From: Zobellia uliginosa
GTDB lineage: Bacteria; Bacteroidota; Bacteroidia; Flavobacteriales; Flavobacteriaceae
DNA: 64,000 bases
Assembly (NCBI RefSeq): GCF_018860745.1
Contig: NZ_JAHKPY010000003.1
Coordinates: 372,001-436,000 of the forward strand
Direction: 5' to 3'
Positions 15,689 to 26,023 of this stretch are shown here, piece after piece (the stretch's first letter is position 1; every line of letters starts with the position of its first letter). The notes under the pieces were generated by a model. The model was not told the DNA's origin. It worked only from the letters and a program-made list of their open reading frames with translations, and made no database searches. Position numbers and translations under genes: made by a program.

Positions 15689-18115
15689 TTATCTTAATTC
15701 AGCTCCCAGCTCAGTTTGGTACGTTTTTTCAAGTTTGCCCATAATGCGATCTATTTGCTTATCCGTTAGTGTGCGTTGGCTGTCTTGTAATGTAAAGCTT
15801 ACAGCATAGGATTTTTTACCCTTAGGTAATTTATCTCCTTTATAAACATCAAATAGGTTGATGTTCTTTAAAAGCTTCTTTTCTGTTTTTCTCCCTAGTT
15901 CGTAAACTCTTTGAAAGCTGACCGAATCATCCAATAATAGGGCAAAATCTCTCTTAACCTCTGGGTATTTAGGTATTTCACGATATGTAATGCTGTTCTT
16001 CTCTGCGTAAGATGTGACGTTACTCCAGTTAAAATCAGCATAAAGAACCTCTTGCTTTATACCCAATTTTTTAAGAATAGGTTTTTTGACCACTCCAAAA
16101 GAAACCAATTCCTTTGCACCAATTTTTAAACTTAAACCTTCTGAAAATTCAATATTGGCGGTTGGTGCAGGGGTAAAATCAGATACACCTAGCCTGTAAA
16201 GGATGTTGGTAACTATAGATTTTAAGTAGTAAAAGTCATTTGCCTTTTCAATACCTGCCCAACCACCTTCATTTCGATTTCCGGTCAAATAAAGGCAAAG
16301 GTGCTTATGTTCTAAATATTTAGTTTTTTTCTGCTCGTAGGTTTTACCAAATTCAAATAACTTAAGATCTAGTTTCTTCCGGTTATTATTGTACAGAATG
16401 GTTTCAAGACCAGTGAACAACATAGACCTACGTAAAACCGAAAGGTCATTACTCAATGGGTTCAACATTTTAACGCTCTCTTCTTGGGGACTATCATCTA
16501 ACAAGTCAGCATTACCAGGAGCGGTCAAACTATTGGTCATAATTTCATAAAAACCTTGAGACGCTAAAAAGTCTCCGGTTATGCTTTGAAGTTTATAATC
16601 CGCAAACTTGGAAACTAATGCTGTGGAAGCATTCAATTTTGTTCCAAAGTTGATATTATTATAACCGTAAACACGTAAAATTTCTTCAATGACATCAACC
16701 TCGCGCTGCACATCCACTCTATAACTCGGAATAGAAAGACCTAGGCCAGCCTCGGTAACACTTTTCACTTTGATGTCCAGTGATGCCAAAATAGATTTAA
16801 TAGTGTCTTGTGGAATTTCTTGCCCAACAAGGGAGTAGGTTTTTTTGAAAGATAGAAAAACCTGATGTTCATCTAGTCGCTTTGGATAAAAGTCGATTAT
16901 ATCGGAAGTAATATCTCCACCGGCTATTTCTTTTATTAGTAATGCCGCACGTTTAAGTGCATATTCTACGTTTTCAATATCAATACCTCGCTCAAAGCGG
17001 AAAGAAGCATCGGTATTCAATCCATGTCTTTTAGCTGTTTTCCTTATTGCTACAGGGTTAAAATACGCGCTCTCAAGGAAGATGGAGGTAGTTTTTTCGG
17101 TAACTCCTGTATTTATGCCTCCAAAAACACCTGCAATACACATTGGCTTTTCGGAATCACAAATCATCAAATCATCTTCGTGCAATTTACGTTCCTCACC
17201 GTCTAAAGTCATGAATTTAGTGCCTGCAGGAAGTGTTTTAACAATCACTTTTTTACCATGAATACGGTCAGCGTCAAAGGCATGCAAGGGTTGCCCTAAA
17301 TCATGTAAAACATAATTGGTAGCATCTACAAGATTGTTCATTGGGTTAATACCAATGGCGCGCAATCTGTTCTGTAACCATGTTGGAGATGGTTTAACCG
17401 TTAGATTGCTAAGAGTAATACCCGCATAACGGGGTACTAGCTTACTGTCCTCAACTTGAACCTGAAGTTTAAGTGAACGGTTGTCTATATTAAAATGACT
17501 GATGGAAGGCGTAATCAGCTCTTTTGTAATTTCTTTTTGTTTTAAACCGGCTTTTAGATCTCTTGCTACACCAAAATGGCTCATGGCATCTGCGCGGTTG
17601 GGCGTAAGACCAATTTCAAAAACTTCATCCAATTCTACATCAAAAATTTCAGCACATGGTGTGCCCGGTTTTAATTTAGAATCCAGTACTAGAATACCGT
17701 CATGATCAGAACCAAGCCCCAGTTCATCTTCGGCACATATCATACCATGGCTTTCTTCACCGCGAATTTTACCTTTTCCTATTTTCCAAGCTTTTCCCTC
17801 TGGGGTATAAAGAATAGTTCCAACAGTGGCTACAGGAACCTTTTGTCCTTTTTCAACGTTAGGGGCGCCACACACAATTTTAATGGGGGTAGCGGCACCT
17901 ATATCAACAGTGGTGATTTTTAGTTTATCGGCATTCGGGTGCTTTTCGCAAGTAAGAACATGGCCTACTACAATACCTTTTAGCCCTCCTTTTATGGATT
18001 CAAAAGGAGTGACCCCTTCTACTTCAAGACCTAAATCGGTTAAAAGTTCACCTGTTTTTTGGGAATCCCAATCAAGTTTAAGAAAATCTTTCAACCAGTT
18101 GTATGAAATCTGCAT
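15689..18115 (-). CDS. pheT: Phenylalanine--tRNA ligase beta subunit
   Basis: An 808-residue protein, full length for bacterial PheT. The order is: EMAP/OB tRNA-binding domain (about 40-150, with HPNADKLKITTVD), B3/B4 editing domain, B5 domain, synthetase-like core and C-terminal FDX-ACB anticodon-binding domain (last about 95 residues, starting YPEVKRDFALLLDD). It works as an alpha2-beta2 tetramer that charges tRNA-Phe; the beta subunit also edits Tyr-tRNA-Phe. The partner pheS is not in this window, which is usual in flavobacteria where the two genes are separate. Confidence 0.97.
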   Translation of the reverse strand: MQISYNWLKDFLKLDWDSQKTGELLTDLGLEVEGVTPFESIKGGLKGIVVGHVLTCEKHPNADKLKITTVDIGAATPIKIVCGAPNVEKGQKVPVATVGTILYTPEGKAWKIGKGKIRGEESHGMICAEDELGLGSDHDGILVLDSKLKPGTPCAEIFDVELDEVFEIGLTPNRADAMSHFGVARDLKAGLKQKEITKELITPSISHFNIDNRSLKLQVQVEDSKLVPRYAGITLSNLTVKPSPTWLQNRLRAIGINPMNNLVDATNYVLHDLGQPLHAFDADRIHGKKVIVKTLPAGTKFMTLDGEERKLHEDDLMICDSEKPMCIAGVFGGINTGVTEKTTSIFLESAYFNPVAIRKTAKRHGLNTDASFRFERGIDIENVEYALKRAALLIKEIAGGDITSDIIDFYPKRLDEHQVFLSFKKTYSLVGQEIPQDTIKSILASLDIKVKSVTEAGLGLSIPSYRVDVQREVDVIEEILRVYGYNNINFGTKLNASTALVSKFADYKLQSITGDFLASQGFYEIMTNSLTAPGNADLLDDSPQEESVKMLNPLSNDLSVLRRSMLFTGLETILYNNNRKKLDLKLFEFGKTYEQKKTKYLEHKHLCLYLTGNRNEGGWAGIEKANDFYYLKSIVTNILYRLGVSDFTPAPTANIEFSEGLSLKIGAKELVSFGVVKKPILKKLGIKQEVLYADFNWSNVTSYAEKNSITYREIPKYPEVKRDFALLLDDSVSFQRVYELGRKTEKKLLKNINLFDVYKGDKLPKGKKSYAVSFTLQDSQRTLTDKQIDRIMGKLEKTYQTELGAELR

Positions 18116-18245
18116 CGGTAAGTTTTAGTGGCGGTAAAGATAAAACAATGCTTTAAGACATTCAATACGCAGCACTACTGAATTACTCATTTTTTTGTTG
18201 TAAGTTTTTGGGCTTTTTAACGATTCATAAGAGAAAGTAGTGAAT

Positions 18246-19469
18246 ATGAATAAATGGTTTTATTTCTGGGTGATAACAATACTAATGCTTTCCTGTAAAG
18301 AAGAAATGAAAGAAGAGCCCAATCAAGGGGCTTGGTTGGGGCAATTGGAGGTATTGGATGGTCACAAACTCCCCTTCAATTTTAATCTTTCAAAAAATGA
18401 AAACGGAAGGTATGAAATTGAAATATATAATGCAGGTGAAGTTATAACAGTAGATGAAATTGAGATTGTCCAAGATTCAATTAAAATCCAAATGCCCGTT
18501 TTTGAGGGTTATATTTTAGGAATATTTAGTAAGAACAGTATAAAGGGCAATTTCGTAAAAGAAAGTTTGGATAGGGTAGTGCCCTTTGAAGCGCTCTATG
18601 GTGAGAAAAAACGTTTTTCAACTAATGAGCGGGGCAATGTAAATGTTTCCGGTATTTGGGAGACAGAATTTAGCCATGGCACTCCCGATTATTATATGGC
18701 AAAGGGAATTTTTGCGGAAACGGAAGGTAAGGTTACCGGTACGTTTAGAACCCCCACGGGTGATTATAGATTTTTGGAGGGTGTTTCTACAGGAGATTCC
18801 TTAAAACTTTCAGCTTTTGACGGGGCACATGCTTTTTTGTTTTTGGCCAAAGTGACCGACAGTACTTTAAACGGTACATTTTATTCCGATAAACATTTCA
18901 AAGAGCCCTTTGTAGCTAGGCGAAATGAGAGTTTTGAACTGCCTGAAGCAGATTCCCTAACATTTTTGAATAAAGGCTATGATAAATTTGATTTTGCATT
19001 TCCGGATACCAATGGAAATACAGTTTCCTTAACGGACAAAAAATTTGAAAATAAGGTGGTGCTGGTCCAAATTATGGGCTCTTGGTGTCCTAATTGTTTG
19101 GATGAGACCAAATTCTATGTCAATTATTTAGAAGAAAATAAAGATGAAGATATAGAGGTGGTAGCGCTCGCTTTTGAATCTGCAAAAACTAAGGAATCGG
19201 CTTTTAAAAACATAGAACGCTTAAAGAAGAGAATAGGGGTTGCGTATCCTATTTTATTGGCACAATACGGAACTTATGATAAGGTAAAGGCACAAGAGAA
19301 ATTACCTATGTTAAATCACGTACTATCTTATCCAACAACTTTATTTATAGATAAGAGAGGTAAGGTAAGAAAGATTCATACTGGATTCAACGGTCCTGCT
19401 ACGGGTGAAAAATACATTGCTTTTAAAAAGGAATTTAATGCTTTTGTGAAGCTGCTTTTAAATGAATAA
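18246..19469 (+). CDS. TlpA-like thiol-disulfide oxidoreductase lipoprotein
   Basis: A 407-residue protein from the ATG at 18246; an in-frame GTG two codons upstream is less likely. Its lipoprotein signal ends at LMLSC. Residues of about 25-260 are beta-rich repeats of the kind found before Bacteroidota TlpA domains. The C-terminal thioredoxin fold carries an intact active site, WCPNC (C281 and C284), and the cis-Pro region LSYPTTLFID. It probably reduces or isomerises disulfides, or services cytochrome maturation, in the periplasm. It is divergent from pheT and convergent with leuB, with only 2 nt between the stop codons. Confidence 0.88.
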   Translation: MNKWFYFWVITILMLSCKEEMKEEPNQGAWLGQLEVLDGHKLPFNFNLSKNENGRYEIEIYNAGEVITVDEIEIVQDSIKIQMPVFEGYILGIFSKNSIKGNFVKESLDRVVPFEALYGEKKRFSTNERGNVNVSGIWETEFSHGTPDYYMAKGIFAETEGKVTGTFRTPTGDYRFLEGVSTGDSLKLSAFDGAHAFLFLAKVTDSTLNGTFYSDKHFKEPFVARRNESFELPEADSLTFLNKGYDKFDFAFPDTNGNTVSLTDKKFENKVVLVQIMGSWCPNCLDETKFYVNYLEENKDEDIEVVALAFESAKTKESAFKNIERLKKRIGVAYPILLAQYGTYDKVKAQEKLPMLNHVLSYPTTLFIDKRGKVRKIHTGFNGPATGEKYIAFKKEFNAFVKLLLNE

Positions 19470-19471
19470 TT

Positions 19472-20590
19472 CTAAATAATTGTAGACTTACCTAGGCCAA
19501 TGTTTTCGTCATTGATACTTGGGTTCTCATCGGACTCAACAATATTTTCGGAAATAAAATCGCCAACATAATCCGTACCGTATTTACTGCTCCCTAAAAC
19601 ATCTGTGGTCACTACTTTTTTCACAAATGATTTATGAACTGCCGCTACGATGGCATTTGCCTCTTCATTTAGATTAAAATGCTGTAGCAACATTGCTGTA
19701 CTTAAAATGGAGGCAACAGGATTTGCTATATTCTTACCCTTTGCTTGGGGGTAAGATCCATGAAAGGGTTCGAACATGGCGTTTTCAGCACCTACGGAAG
19801 CAGAGGGTAGTAGCCCTACGGAGCCAAGGATAACACTGCCTTGGTCAGATAAAATATCACCGAACATATTATCGGTCAAAACCACATCAAATTGGCGTGG
19901 ATTCAACATCATCTGAACAGCGGCATTGTCTATAAAAAGGCATTCAAATTCTACATCAGGATAACTTTTGGCAATTTCCGTCACGGTCTTACGCCAAAGC
20001 CTAGAAGATTCCAGAACATTGGCCTTATCAACTAAAGTAAGTTTTTTTCTCCTTTTTTTAGCAGATTTGAAAGCAAGGTGGGTAATACGGCTAATTTCAC
20101 TTTCGGAATAGCTACAAAGGTCCGAAGCAGTAGTGCCATCTTCACTAAGTGTCTTTTTGCCAAAATAGATGCCACCTGTTAGTTCTCTAAAAATAACGAG
20201 ATCTGTATTTTCTACGATGTTTCTTTTTAAAGGAGAGTTGCCGATAAACGCGGGAAACATTTTTATAGGCCTGATACTGGCAAAAAGACCAAGCTCTTTA
20301 CGTAATCTCAAAAGGCCTTGCTCAGGTCTTACCTTGGCTTCAGGATTATTATCGTATTCTAAGGAACCTATGGCACCAGAAAGAATAGCATCAGATGCTC
20401 TACACAATTCCAAGGTCTTGTCCGGTAAGGGCTTTCCGGAACCAGAAATGGCTATGGCTCCAAAAGGAGCTTCAACAAGTTCAAATCTGTGGTTGAACGT
20501 TTCTTCGATCGCTTTAAGGCATTTTACAGATTGGGCCAATACTTCCGGGCCAATACCATCACCGCCAAGGAGGGCAATTTTTAGATGCAT
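19472..20590 (-). CDS. leuB: 3-isopropylmalate dehydrogenase
   Basis: A 372-residue NAD-dependent decarboxylating dehydrogenase that oxidises 3-isopropylmalate to 2-oxoisocaproate in leucine synthesis. Visible family features are GGDGIGPEV at the N-terminus, RPEQGLLRLRKELGLFASIRP, the ENTDLVIFRELTGGIYFG block and LTDNMFGDILSDQGSVILGS, which binds metal and substrate. The length is normal with a slightly long C-terminal tail. It lies downstream of leuA on the same strand, separated by 135 nt without a gene. leuC and leuD are not in the window. Confidence 0.96.
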   Translation of the reverse strand: MHLKIALLGGDGIGPEVLAQSVKCLKAIEETFNHRFELVEAPFGAIAISGSGKPLPDKTLELCRASDAILSGAIGSLEYDNNPEAKVRPEQGLLRLRKELGLFASIRPIKMFPAFIGNSPLKRNIVENTDLVIFRELTGGIYFGKKTLSEDGTTASDLCSYSESEISRITHLAFKSAKKRRKKLTLVDKANVLESSRLWRKTVTEIAKSYPDVEFECLFIDNAAVQMMLNPRQFDVVLTDNMFGDILSDQGSVILGSVGLLPSASVGAENAMFEPFHGSYPQAKGKNIANPVASILSTAMLLQHFNLNEEANAIVAAVHKSFVKKVVTTDVLGSSKYGTDYVGDFISENIVESDENPSINDENIGLGKSTII

Positions 20591-20725
20591 CTAGAGAATT
20601 TTTAAGGGTGCTCTATGATCAAAACACACTTAAAAGCGATTTCAATCGTTTGGAGCTAAGATTAAAAATTTTAATGACATAATAGCCAAAAAAATACTAA
20701 AATATAATCTCTAGAGTGTTCGCTA

Positions 20726-21895
20726 CTAAATACTTTCGATGGTAATATTGCTAGCTTCAATGATCTTTGGAATGTCCTCATCGGAAATTTCCTTGTTTTC
20801 ATCAGCGAATTTCAAAAATTCCTCATACACTTCATCAAGCTGAAGTTTGGTCAATTCAAACCCAACTAATTTGGCTCTGTAGGCCAATGCAGCTCTTCCG
20901 CTTCTAGCCGTAAGAACTATAGAAGATTCATTTACGCCAACATCTGCGGGATCAATGATTTCATAAGTTTCCCTGTTCTTGATAACACCATCTTGGTGAA
21001 TTCCCGAACTATGGGCAAAAGCGTTTGCTCCAACAATAGCTTTATTCGGCTGTACCATCATTCCCATTTTCCGAGAAACCATTTGGCTGGTATCAAACAG
21101 TAACTTACTGTTAATATTAGTATCCAAATTTAAGCTTGGGTGTTGTCTTAAGATCATGACCACTTCCTCTAAAGATGTATTTCCTGCTCGTTCACCAATA
21201 CCATTAATGGTACATTCTATTTGGCGTGCACCGTTTATAACACCGGCAATTGAGTTTGCTGTTGCCAATCCCAGATCATTATGACAGTGACAAGAAAGTA
21301 CGGCGTTATGAATGCCATTTACATTTTCTTTTAAGTATTTTATTTTTGCTCCATACTCATCTGGCAAACAGTATCCAGTAGTATCAGGAATATTTAAGAC
21401 CGTAGCACCTGCTTTTACTACAGCTTCACAGACTCTAGCCAAGAATTCGTTATCTGTACGGCCAGCGTCTTCAGCATAGAATTCTACATCTTCTACAAAG
21501 CTCTTGGCATAACTAACGGCGTCAACAGCACGTTCTATGATAGCGTCTTTGTTAGAGTTGAACTTGAATTTTATATGTGAATCGGAAGTTCCTATCCCCG
21601 TATGTATACGAGCTCTTTTAGCAGATTTAAGGGCTTCGGCAGCAACCTCAATATCTTTTCTCACCGCGCGGGTAAGACCACAAACAGTAGCATTTTTAAC
21701 GAGTTCAGAAATTTGGGTAACAGATTTGAAATCACCAGGACTGGATACGGGAAAACCGGCCTCAATAATATCTACTCCTAAATAATCCAGTCGTTCAGCG
21801 ATGACCAATTTTTGCTTTGCATCTAATTTACAACCGGGCACTTGCTCACCATCGCGAAGTGTCGTATCAAAAATTTGTACCTTATCTTTACTCAT
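20726..21895 (-). CDS. leuA: 2-isopropylmalate synthase, short form
   Basis: A 389-residue TIM-barrel enzyme that condenses 2-oxoisovalerate and acetyl-CoA. [15 protein letters not shown] and the metal-binding HCHNDLG are diagnostic, as is the GAREIE-like block [19 protein letters not shown] chose the ATG at 21893-21895 because homology begins just after it; an upstream in-frame ATG at 21934 would add 13 unlikely residues. The protein stops near residue 389, so the C-terminal leucine-sensing LeuA dimer domain of the roughly 515-residue enzymes is missing. Citramalate or homocitrate synthase activity is possible, but the neighbouring leuB supports leucine synthesis. Confidence 0.9.
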   Translation of the reverse strand: MSKDKVQIFDTTLRDGEQVPGCKLDAKQKLVIAERLDYLGVDIIEAGFPVSSPGDFKSVTQISELVKNATVCGLTRAVRKDIEVAAEALKSAKRARIHTGIGTSDSHIKFKFNSNKDAIIERAVDAVSYAKSFVEDVEFYAEDAGRTDNEFLARVCEAVVKAGATVLNIPDTTGYCLPDEYGAKIKYLKENVNGIHNAVLSCHCHNDLGLATANSIAGVINGARQIECTINGIGERAGNTSLEEVVMILRQHPSLNLDTNINSKLLFDTSQMVSRKMGMMVQPNKAIVGANAFAHSSGIHQDGVIKNRETYEIIDPADVGVNESSIVLTARSGRAALAYRAKLVGFELTKLQLDEVYEEFLKFADENKEISDEDIPKIIEASNITIESI

Positions 21896-22202
21896 TATAT
21901 CTTGTTGTTTTGCTAACTTAGGAACTGCTTTCAACTTTTTCTTTGTCTACAAATATCATATTTTGTACTGTTATATCAACATTTTTAATAACCTTAGCCT
22001 TGTATTTTTCTAATAAAGGATTGGATTACTGTACAACCACCTATATGTTAGGTTCTAAACAAAAAACAGCAATAAAGTTCAATACGAATATATAACCTAT
22101 AGATCGAACCACCTAGTACCTGTATAAAATAGTACAACGTTAAGTGAGTTTTTAGATTATTTAAAGTACTGGTATTAAGATAATTAAATAATATTTTTTA
22201 CG
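21896..22202. other. Divergent intergenic region between leuA and the helical-repeat gene
   Basis: About 307 bp of AT-rich DNA holding the promoters of leuA (leftward) and of the rightward hypothetical gene. I see no clear TTG/TAnnTTTG pair on either strand, no leader peptide rich in Leu codons and no convincing attenuator hairpin. Confidence 0.5.
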
Positions 22203-23747
22203 ATGACAAATGCACATAGAGATGCTTTGTTTGTGCTGGTGAAATCCCTTTCAAAATCGGAAAAGCGCCAATTCAAATTATACGTAGGGCGTTTAGGGGT
22301 AAATACCGATGCTAAATTTCTAGCATTGTTTAACTTGATGGACAAACTTAGGAAGTATGATGAGAAGGTGATTTTAGAAAGCGGTATTGTCAAAAAAGCA
22401 CAATTATCAAACCTTAAAGCACATCTTTACAAGCAGATTTTAGTTAGTTTAAGGCTAAATCCTGTGAATCAAAATATTCGTGTTCAGATCAGGGAACAAT
22501 TAGATTTTGCTACCATTCTTTATCAAAAAGGACTCTATAAACAAAGCTTGAAAATTCTGGATAAAGCAAAATCTACAGCTATAGAAAATGAAGAAAAAAA
22601 CATAGCTTATGAAATTGTAGAATTAGAAAAAATAATTGAAACACAGTATATTACCCGTAGTATTCCCGATAGGGCAGATGAGTTGGCCATACAGGCTAAG
22701 GAACTTTCCGCCCAGAATGTTATGACCAGTAAATTATCTAATCTATCCTTACAGCTTTACGGCATAATGCTTAAAGTAGGTTACGTTAGAAGTGATGAAG
22801 ATTATAATAGGGTAAAAAACTATTTTGAAACCCATTTACCTAAATACAAGTTGAAGGATTTGGGGTTCAGAGAAAAGTTATGGTTGTACAAAGCACACCT
22901 TTGGTACAGTTTTTTAACACAAGATTTTCTTTCATCATACAAATACGCCAGTAAATGGGTAGACCTTTTTTATGAGCATGAAGAACAGATACACTTAAAT
23001 CCTGTTTTTTTCTTAAAGGGGAATCATTACTTATTGGAGTCCATTTTTTATGTGAAGTACAGTTCTCACTTTAGAGAAGTTTTAGAGCGACTTGAAACCG
23101 TTGTTGAAAGTAAAGATTTTCCTAAGAACGATAATATAGCTTCATTGGCATTTTTATATATAAATGCCAATAAGTTGAACCTTCATTTTTTAGAAGGTAC
23201 TTTTAACAAAGGACTCTATTTGGTTAAGATAATTGAGTACGGGATCAATAAACACAAAGACAGGATTGATGCGCACCATATTATGGTGCTGTATTATAAA
23301 ATTGCTTGTTTGTATTTTGGAATTGGAGATAATAAAACATGTATTCAGTACTTAAAAAAAATCATAAACAACAAGAACCTTAAAATGCGTGAAGACCTTA
23401 TGTGTTTTGCTAGGGTTTTAAGCCTGGTAGCCCATTACGAGGCTGGAATGGATTATCATCTTGAAATTCAATTGAAGAGTACATACAAGTTTCTTTTAAA
23501 GATGAATGATCTTCATGCGGTTCAAAAGGAAATGATAAAGTTTTTGAGAAACTTAGGAAATATATTTCCGAACGAGCTTAAAAACGAATTTCAGAAATTG
23601 CATACAGAGCTTAAAAAATATGAAGATCATCCTTATGAAAAAAGAGCTTTCTTGTATCTGGATATCATTTCTTGGTTAGAAAGTCACTTGGAAAATAGAC
23701 CTGTAGCAGATATTATTCGTGAAAAGGCTATGGCCGTAAAAAGATAA
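22203..23747 (+). CDS. Hypothetical helical-repeat (TPR-like) protein
   Basis: A 514-residue protein I do not recognise by name. It is mostly amphipathic helix with TPR-like pairs (for example AYEIVELEKIIETQYI and YKIACLYFGIGDNKTCIQYL) and has no signal peptide or membrane segment, so it should be cytoplasmic. The N-terminus (ALFVLVKSLSKSEKRQFKLY) is basic. It lies 3 nt upstream of, and in the same reading frame as, an EamA transporter gene, so the two are probably cotranscribed. Confidence 0.75.
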   Translation: MTNAHRDALFVLVKSLSKSEKRQFKLYVGRLGVNTDAKFLALFNLMDKLRKYDEKVILESGIVKKAQLSNLKAHLYKQILVSLRLNPVNQNIRVQIREQLDFATILYQKGLYKQSLKILDKAKSTAIENEEKNIAYEIVELEKIIETQYITRSIPDRADELAIQAKELSAQNVMTSKLSNLSLQLYGIMLKVGYVRSDEDYNRVKNYFETHLPKYKLKDLGFREKLWLYKAHLWYSFLTQDFLSSYKYASKWVDLFYEHEEQIHLNPVFFLKGNHYLLESIFYVKYSSHFREVLERLETVVESKDFPKNDNIASLAFLYINANKLNLHFLEGTFNKGLYLVKIIEYGINKHKDRIDAHHIMVLYYKIACLYFGIGDNKTCIQYLKKIINNKNLKMREDLMCFARVLSLVAHYEAGMDYHLEIQLKSTYKFLLKMNDLHAVQKEMIKFLRNLGNIFPNELKNEFQKLHTELKKYEDHPYEKRAFLYLDIISWLESHLENRPVADIIREKAMAVKR

Positions 23748-23750
23748 GCT

Positions 23751-24614
23751 TTGGCTTCAGGTACACCTTTTAATATCAAGAATTTTCTGGAAATCAATTT
23801 GGCAATGGTCCTGTTGAGTACTTCCGGTCCTTTGGGTAGGTTTATAGAACTCCCCGTAGCGGTAACCATTGGCATACGTTCTTTTATAGCATTAGTTTTA
23901 TTGCTGCTTTATTGCCGCTATAAAGGTATATCCTTTGAGTTGAGCAGTAAGGATAGAGGTCCAATAATCTTAAGTGGTTTTCTCATGGGTATACATTGGC
24001 TGGCCTATTTTGTAGCGTTACAAAAGTCCAATGTGGCCATAGGCATGCTTTCTTTGTTTACCTATCCCGTAATTACGGCTTTTTTAGAACCTTTGTTTTT
24101 AAAAACGAAGTTTCAGAAAATGCATCTACTTTTAGGTTTTTTGGTTCTTTTCGGGATATACTTCCTTGTTCCCGATTTCAGTTTTGAGAATAGCTATACT
24201 ATAGCTATTGGTTTTGGAGTTTTCTCAGCTCTTTGCTATGCAGTGCGTAATATTATTCTTAAAAAGCAGGTTAACAAGTATCAAGGTTCTGTTTTAATGG
24301 CATATCAAATGGCGATTATTTGCTGTATGCTAATTCCAGCTTTCTTTTATTATGATTTAGAGACAGTGCCGAGCCAGTGGCAGGGTTTGTTAGGACTGGC
24401 GGTCGTAACCACGGTTTTTGGTCATACCATGTTCGTAAACTGTTTTAAGTATTTTTCCATTACCACAATCAGTATTTTGAGCAGCATACAGCCCGTTTAC
24501 GGTATTTTAATTGGTGCTTTTTTTCTCTCTGAAATTCCAACTTGGTCTACCGTTATAGGGGGCTGTTTAATCTTGACATCGGTAATCGTGGAGAGTGTCA
24601 GGTCATATAGGTGA
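23751..24614 (+). CDS. EamA-family drug/metabolite transporter
   Basis: A 287-residue inner-membrane protein with about ten transmembrane helices in two EamA halves (the second begins around residue 150). The family exports amino acids, nucleobases or other metabolites; substrate unknown. The start is taken as TTG at 23751, three bases after the upstream stop. It places the first helix (EINLAMVLLSTSGPLGRFI) about ten residues in, as usual for this group. The next ATG (23805) would cut into that helix. The frame is the same as the upstream gene, so the TAA at 23745 separates two proteins in one frame. Confidence 0.88.
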   Translation: MASGTPFNIKNFLEINLAMVLLSTSGPLGRFIELPVAVTIGIRSFIALVLLLLYCRYKGISFELSSKDRGPIILSGFLMGIHWLAYFVALQKSNVAIGMLSLFTYPVITAFLEPLFLKTKFQKMHLLLGFLVLFGIYFLVPDFSFENSYTIAIGFGVFSALCYAVRNIILKKQVNKYQGSVLMAYQMAIICCMLIPAFFYYDLETVPSQWQGLLGLAVVTTVFGHTMFVNCFKYFSITTISILSSIQPVYGILIGAFFLSEIPTWSTVIGGCLILTSVIVESVRSYR

Positions 24615-24713
24615 GATAGAAAATTTATTTTACCCATATAACAAGTAGCACAGAGAGCAAATTAACTTTGATAATTGTTCCGATAAAACTAAACTTTCAA
24701 CAAAAGAGTATAT

Positions 24714-25259
24714 TTATTCCTCCTCACTTCCACTATTGATTCCCGGAGTAAAACTCCCGCCTTGGTATTGGTTGATCAACCCATCACCTAACTTTTGAAA
24801 TTCTTGATTTTGGGCCATTTGGCGGACTTTTACCGGGTCAAAATTTCCGTTAAAGTATAGGAAGGAGCCGTTCTGATTGTTGTTGTTGTAAATCAGTATT
24901 TCTTTTACGGCATCTTTCTTTTCCCTTATGCTTACAACGTTGCGTTTAAGATTGTCATTTTTGCGATATACTTCTATAAATGAGCTTCCGGTAATTCCGT
25001 TCATCTGTTTGTTCAGGAATTCTGTTTTGTCGGCCGTGGTACTAGGGAAGGACATATAGCGCAAATCTCTGGTATTCCCTACAAGGGATTTCATTTCCGG
25101 CGATATGCCACTAATGAGCGAAAGCATAAAACGAGGTACGCGTACCGCGGTTACGTGATTATCTTCTTTGTGTGCATTGTAAAAAGTGTCTATTGAATTG
25201 TAGGTGCTGCAAGACGCAAGCAGTACAAGGCTGCAAATGAATAGTGTTCTCTTGATCAT
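24714..25259 (-). CDS. DUF4252 lipoprotein
   Basis: A 181-residue protein with a lipoprotein signal (LVLLASC, C17). It has a DUF4252-type body in which a Phe/Tyr-rich start (IDTFYNAHK) is followed by alternating strands such as SSFIEVYRKNDNL and ILIYNNNNQNGSFLYFNG. The family is restricted mainly to Bacteroidota and has no proven function; members often accompany sigma factors, but none is adjacent here. The C-terminal tail is low complexity (Gly/Ser/Glu). It lies 33 nt after the pseudouridine synthase gene on the same strand. Confidence 0.85.
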   Translation of the reverse strand: MIKRTLFICSLVLLASCSTYNSIDTFYNAHKEDNHVTAVRVPRFMLSLISGISPEMKSLVGNTRDLRYMSFPSTTADKTEFLNKQMNGITGSSFIEVYRKNDNLKRNVVSIREKKDAVKEILIYNNNNQNGSFLYFNGNFDPVKVRQMAQNQEFQKLGDGLINQYQGGSFTPGINSGSEEE

Positions 25260-25292
25260 GGTTGTGTATTTATACAGTTAAATATACTGTTT

Positions 25293-25991
25293 TTAACAAC
25301 AAGCGTTCCAAACTGGGTCTTCCGGTGGTTTGGCCACAATTTCTAGAGGTTCTTTTCTTACGGGATGCACAAAGGAAAGTTTGCGTGCGTGCAGGTGTAT
25401 ACTAGCATTGGCATTGCTTCGGTCAAAGCCATATTTTAAATCCCCTTTTATGGGACAACCAATAGCCGATAATTGTGCCCTTATCTGATGATGGCGCCCC
25501 GTATGCAAATCAATTTCAAGAAGGTAATAACGATCCAGTTTTTTAATCACCCTATAATCTAAAATCGCTTTTTTACTATCGGATACTTCTTTGGTATGTG
25601 CGTATGATTTATTTTGTTTACTGTTACGTTTTAGCCAATGTGTTAGGGTATCTTCGTTTTTTCTAGGCTTATTTTTTACAATGGCCCAATACGTCTTTCT
25701 TGCCTCTTTTTCGGCAAACAATTTATTAAGACGGGGCAGGGCTTTAGAAGTCTTGGCAAAAACCACAATTCCGGAAGTGGGACGGTCCAGCCTATGGGCC
25801 ACACCCAAATAAACATTACCGGGTTTGTTGTATTTTTCCTTAATATAGAGTTTAACTACCTCACTTAAAGGCATGTCTCCTGTTTTATCGCCTTGCACAA
25901 TATCTCCTGGTCGCTTATTTATGGCGATGATATGATTGTCCTCGAACAATACCAATAGATTTTTTTGGTGGGAAATAACTTTATTGGCCAC
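25293..25991 (-). CDS. RluA-family RNA pseudouridine synthase
   Basis: A 232-residue cytoplasmic enzyme of the RluA group without an S4 domain. The catalytic aspartate is D69 in HRLDR; other family blocks are LFEDNHIIAINKRPGD and LHTGRHHQIRAQL. It isomerises specific uridines in rRNA or tRNA; the target site cannot be assigned. It starts 32 nt after the panB stop, and the panB-rlu pair is probably cotranscribed. Confidence 0.93.
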   Translation of the reverse strand: MANKVISHQKNLLVLFEDNHIIAINKRPGDIVQGDKTGDMPLSEVVKLYIKEKYNKPGNVYLGVAHRLDRPTSGIVVFAKTSKALPRLNKLFAEKEARKTYWAIVKNKPRKNEDTLTHWLKRNSKQNKSYAHTKEVSDSKKAILDYRVIKKLDRYYLLEIDLHTGRHHQIRAQLSAIGCPIKGDLKYGFDRSNANASIHLHARKLSFVHPVRKEPLEIVAKPPEDPVWNACC

Positions 25992-26023
25992 GAAAGCAAA
26001 AATTAAATTTGAGAAAATGGAGT

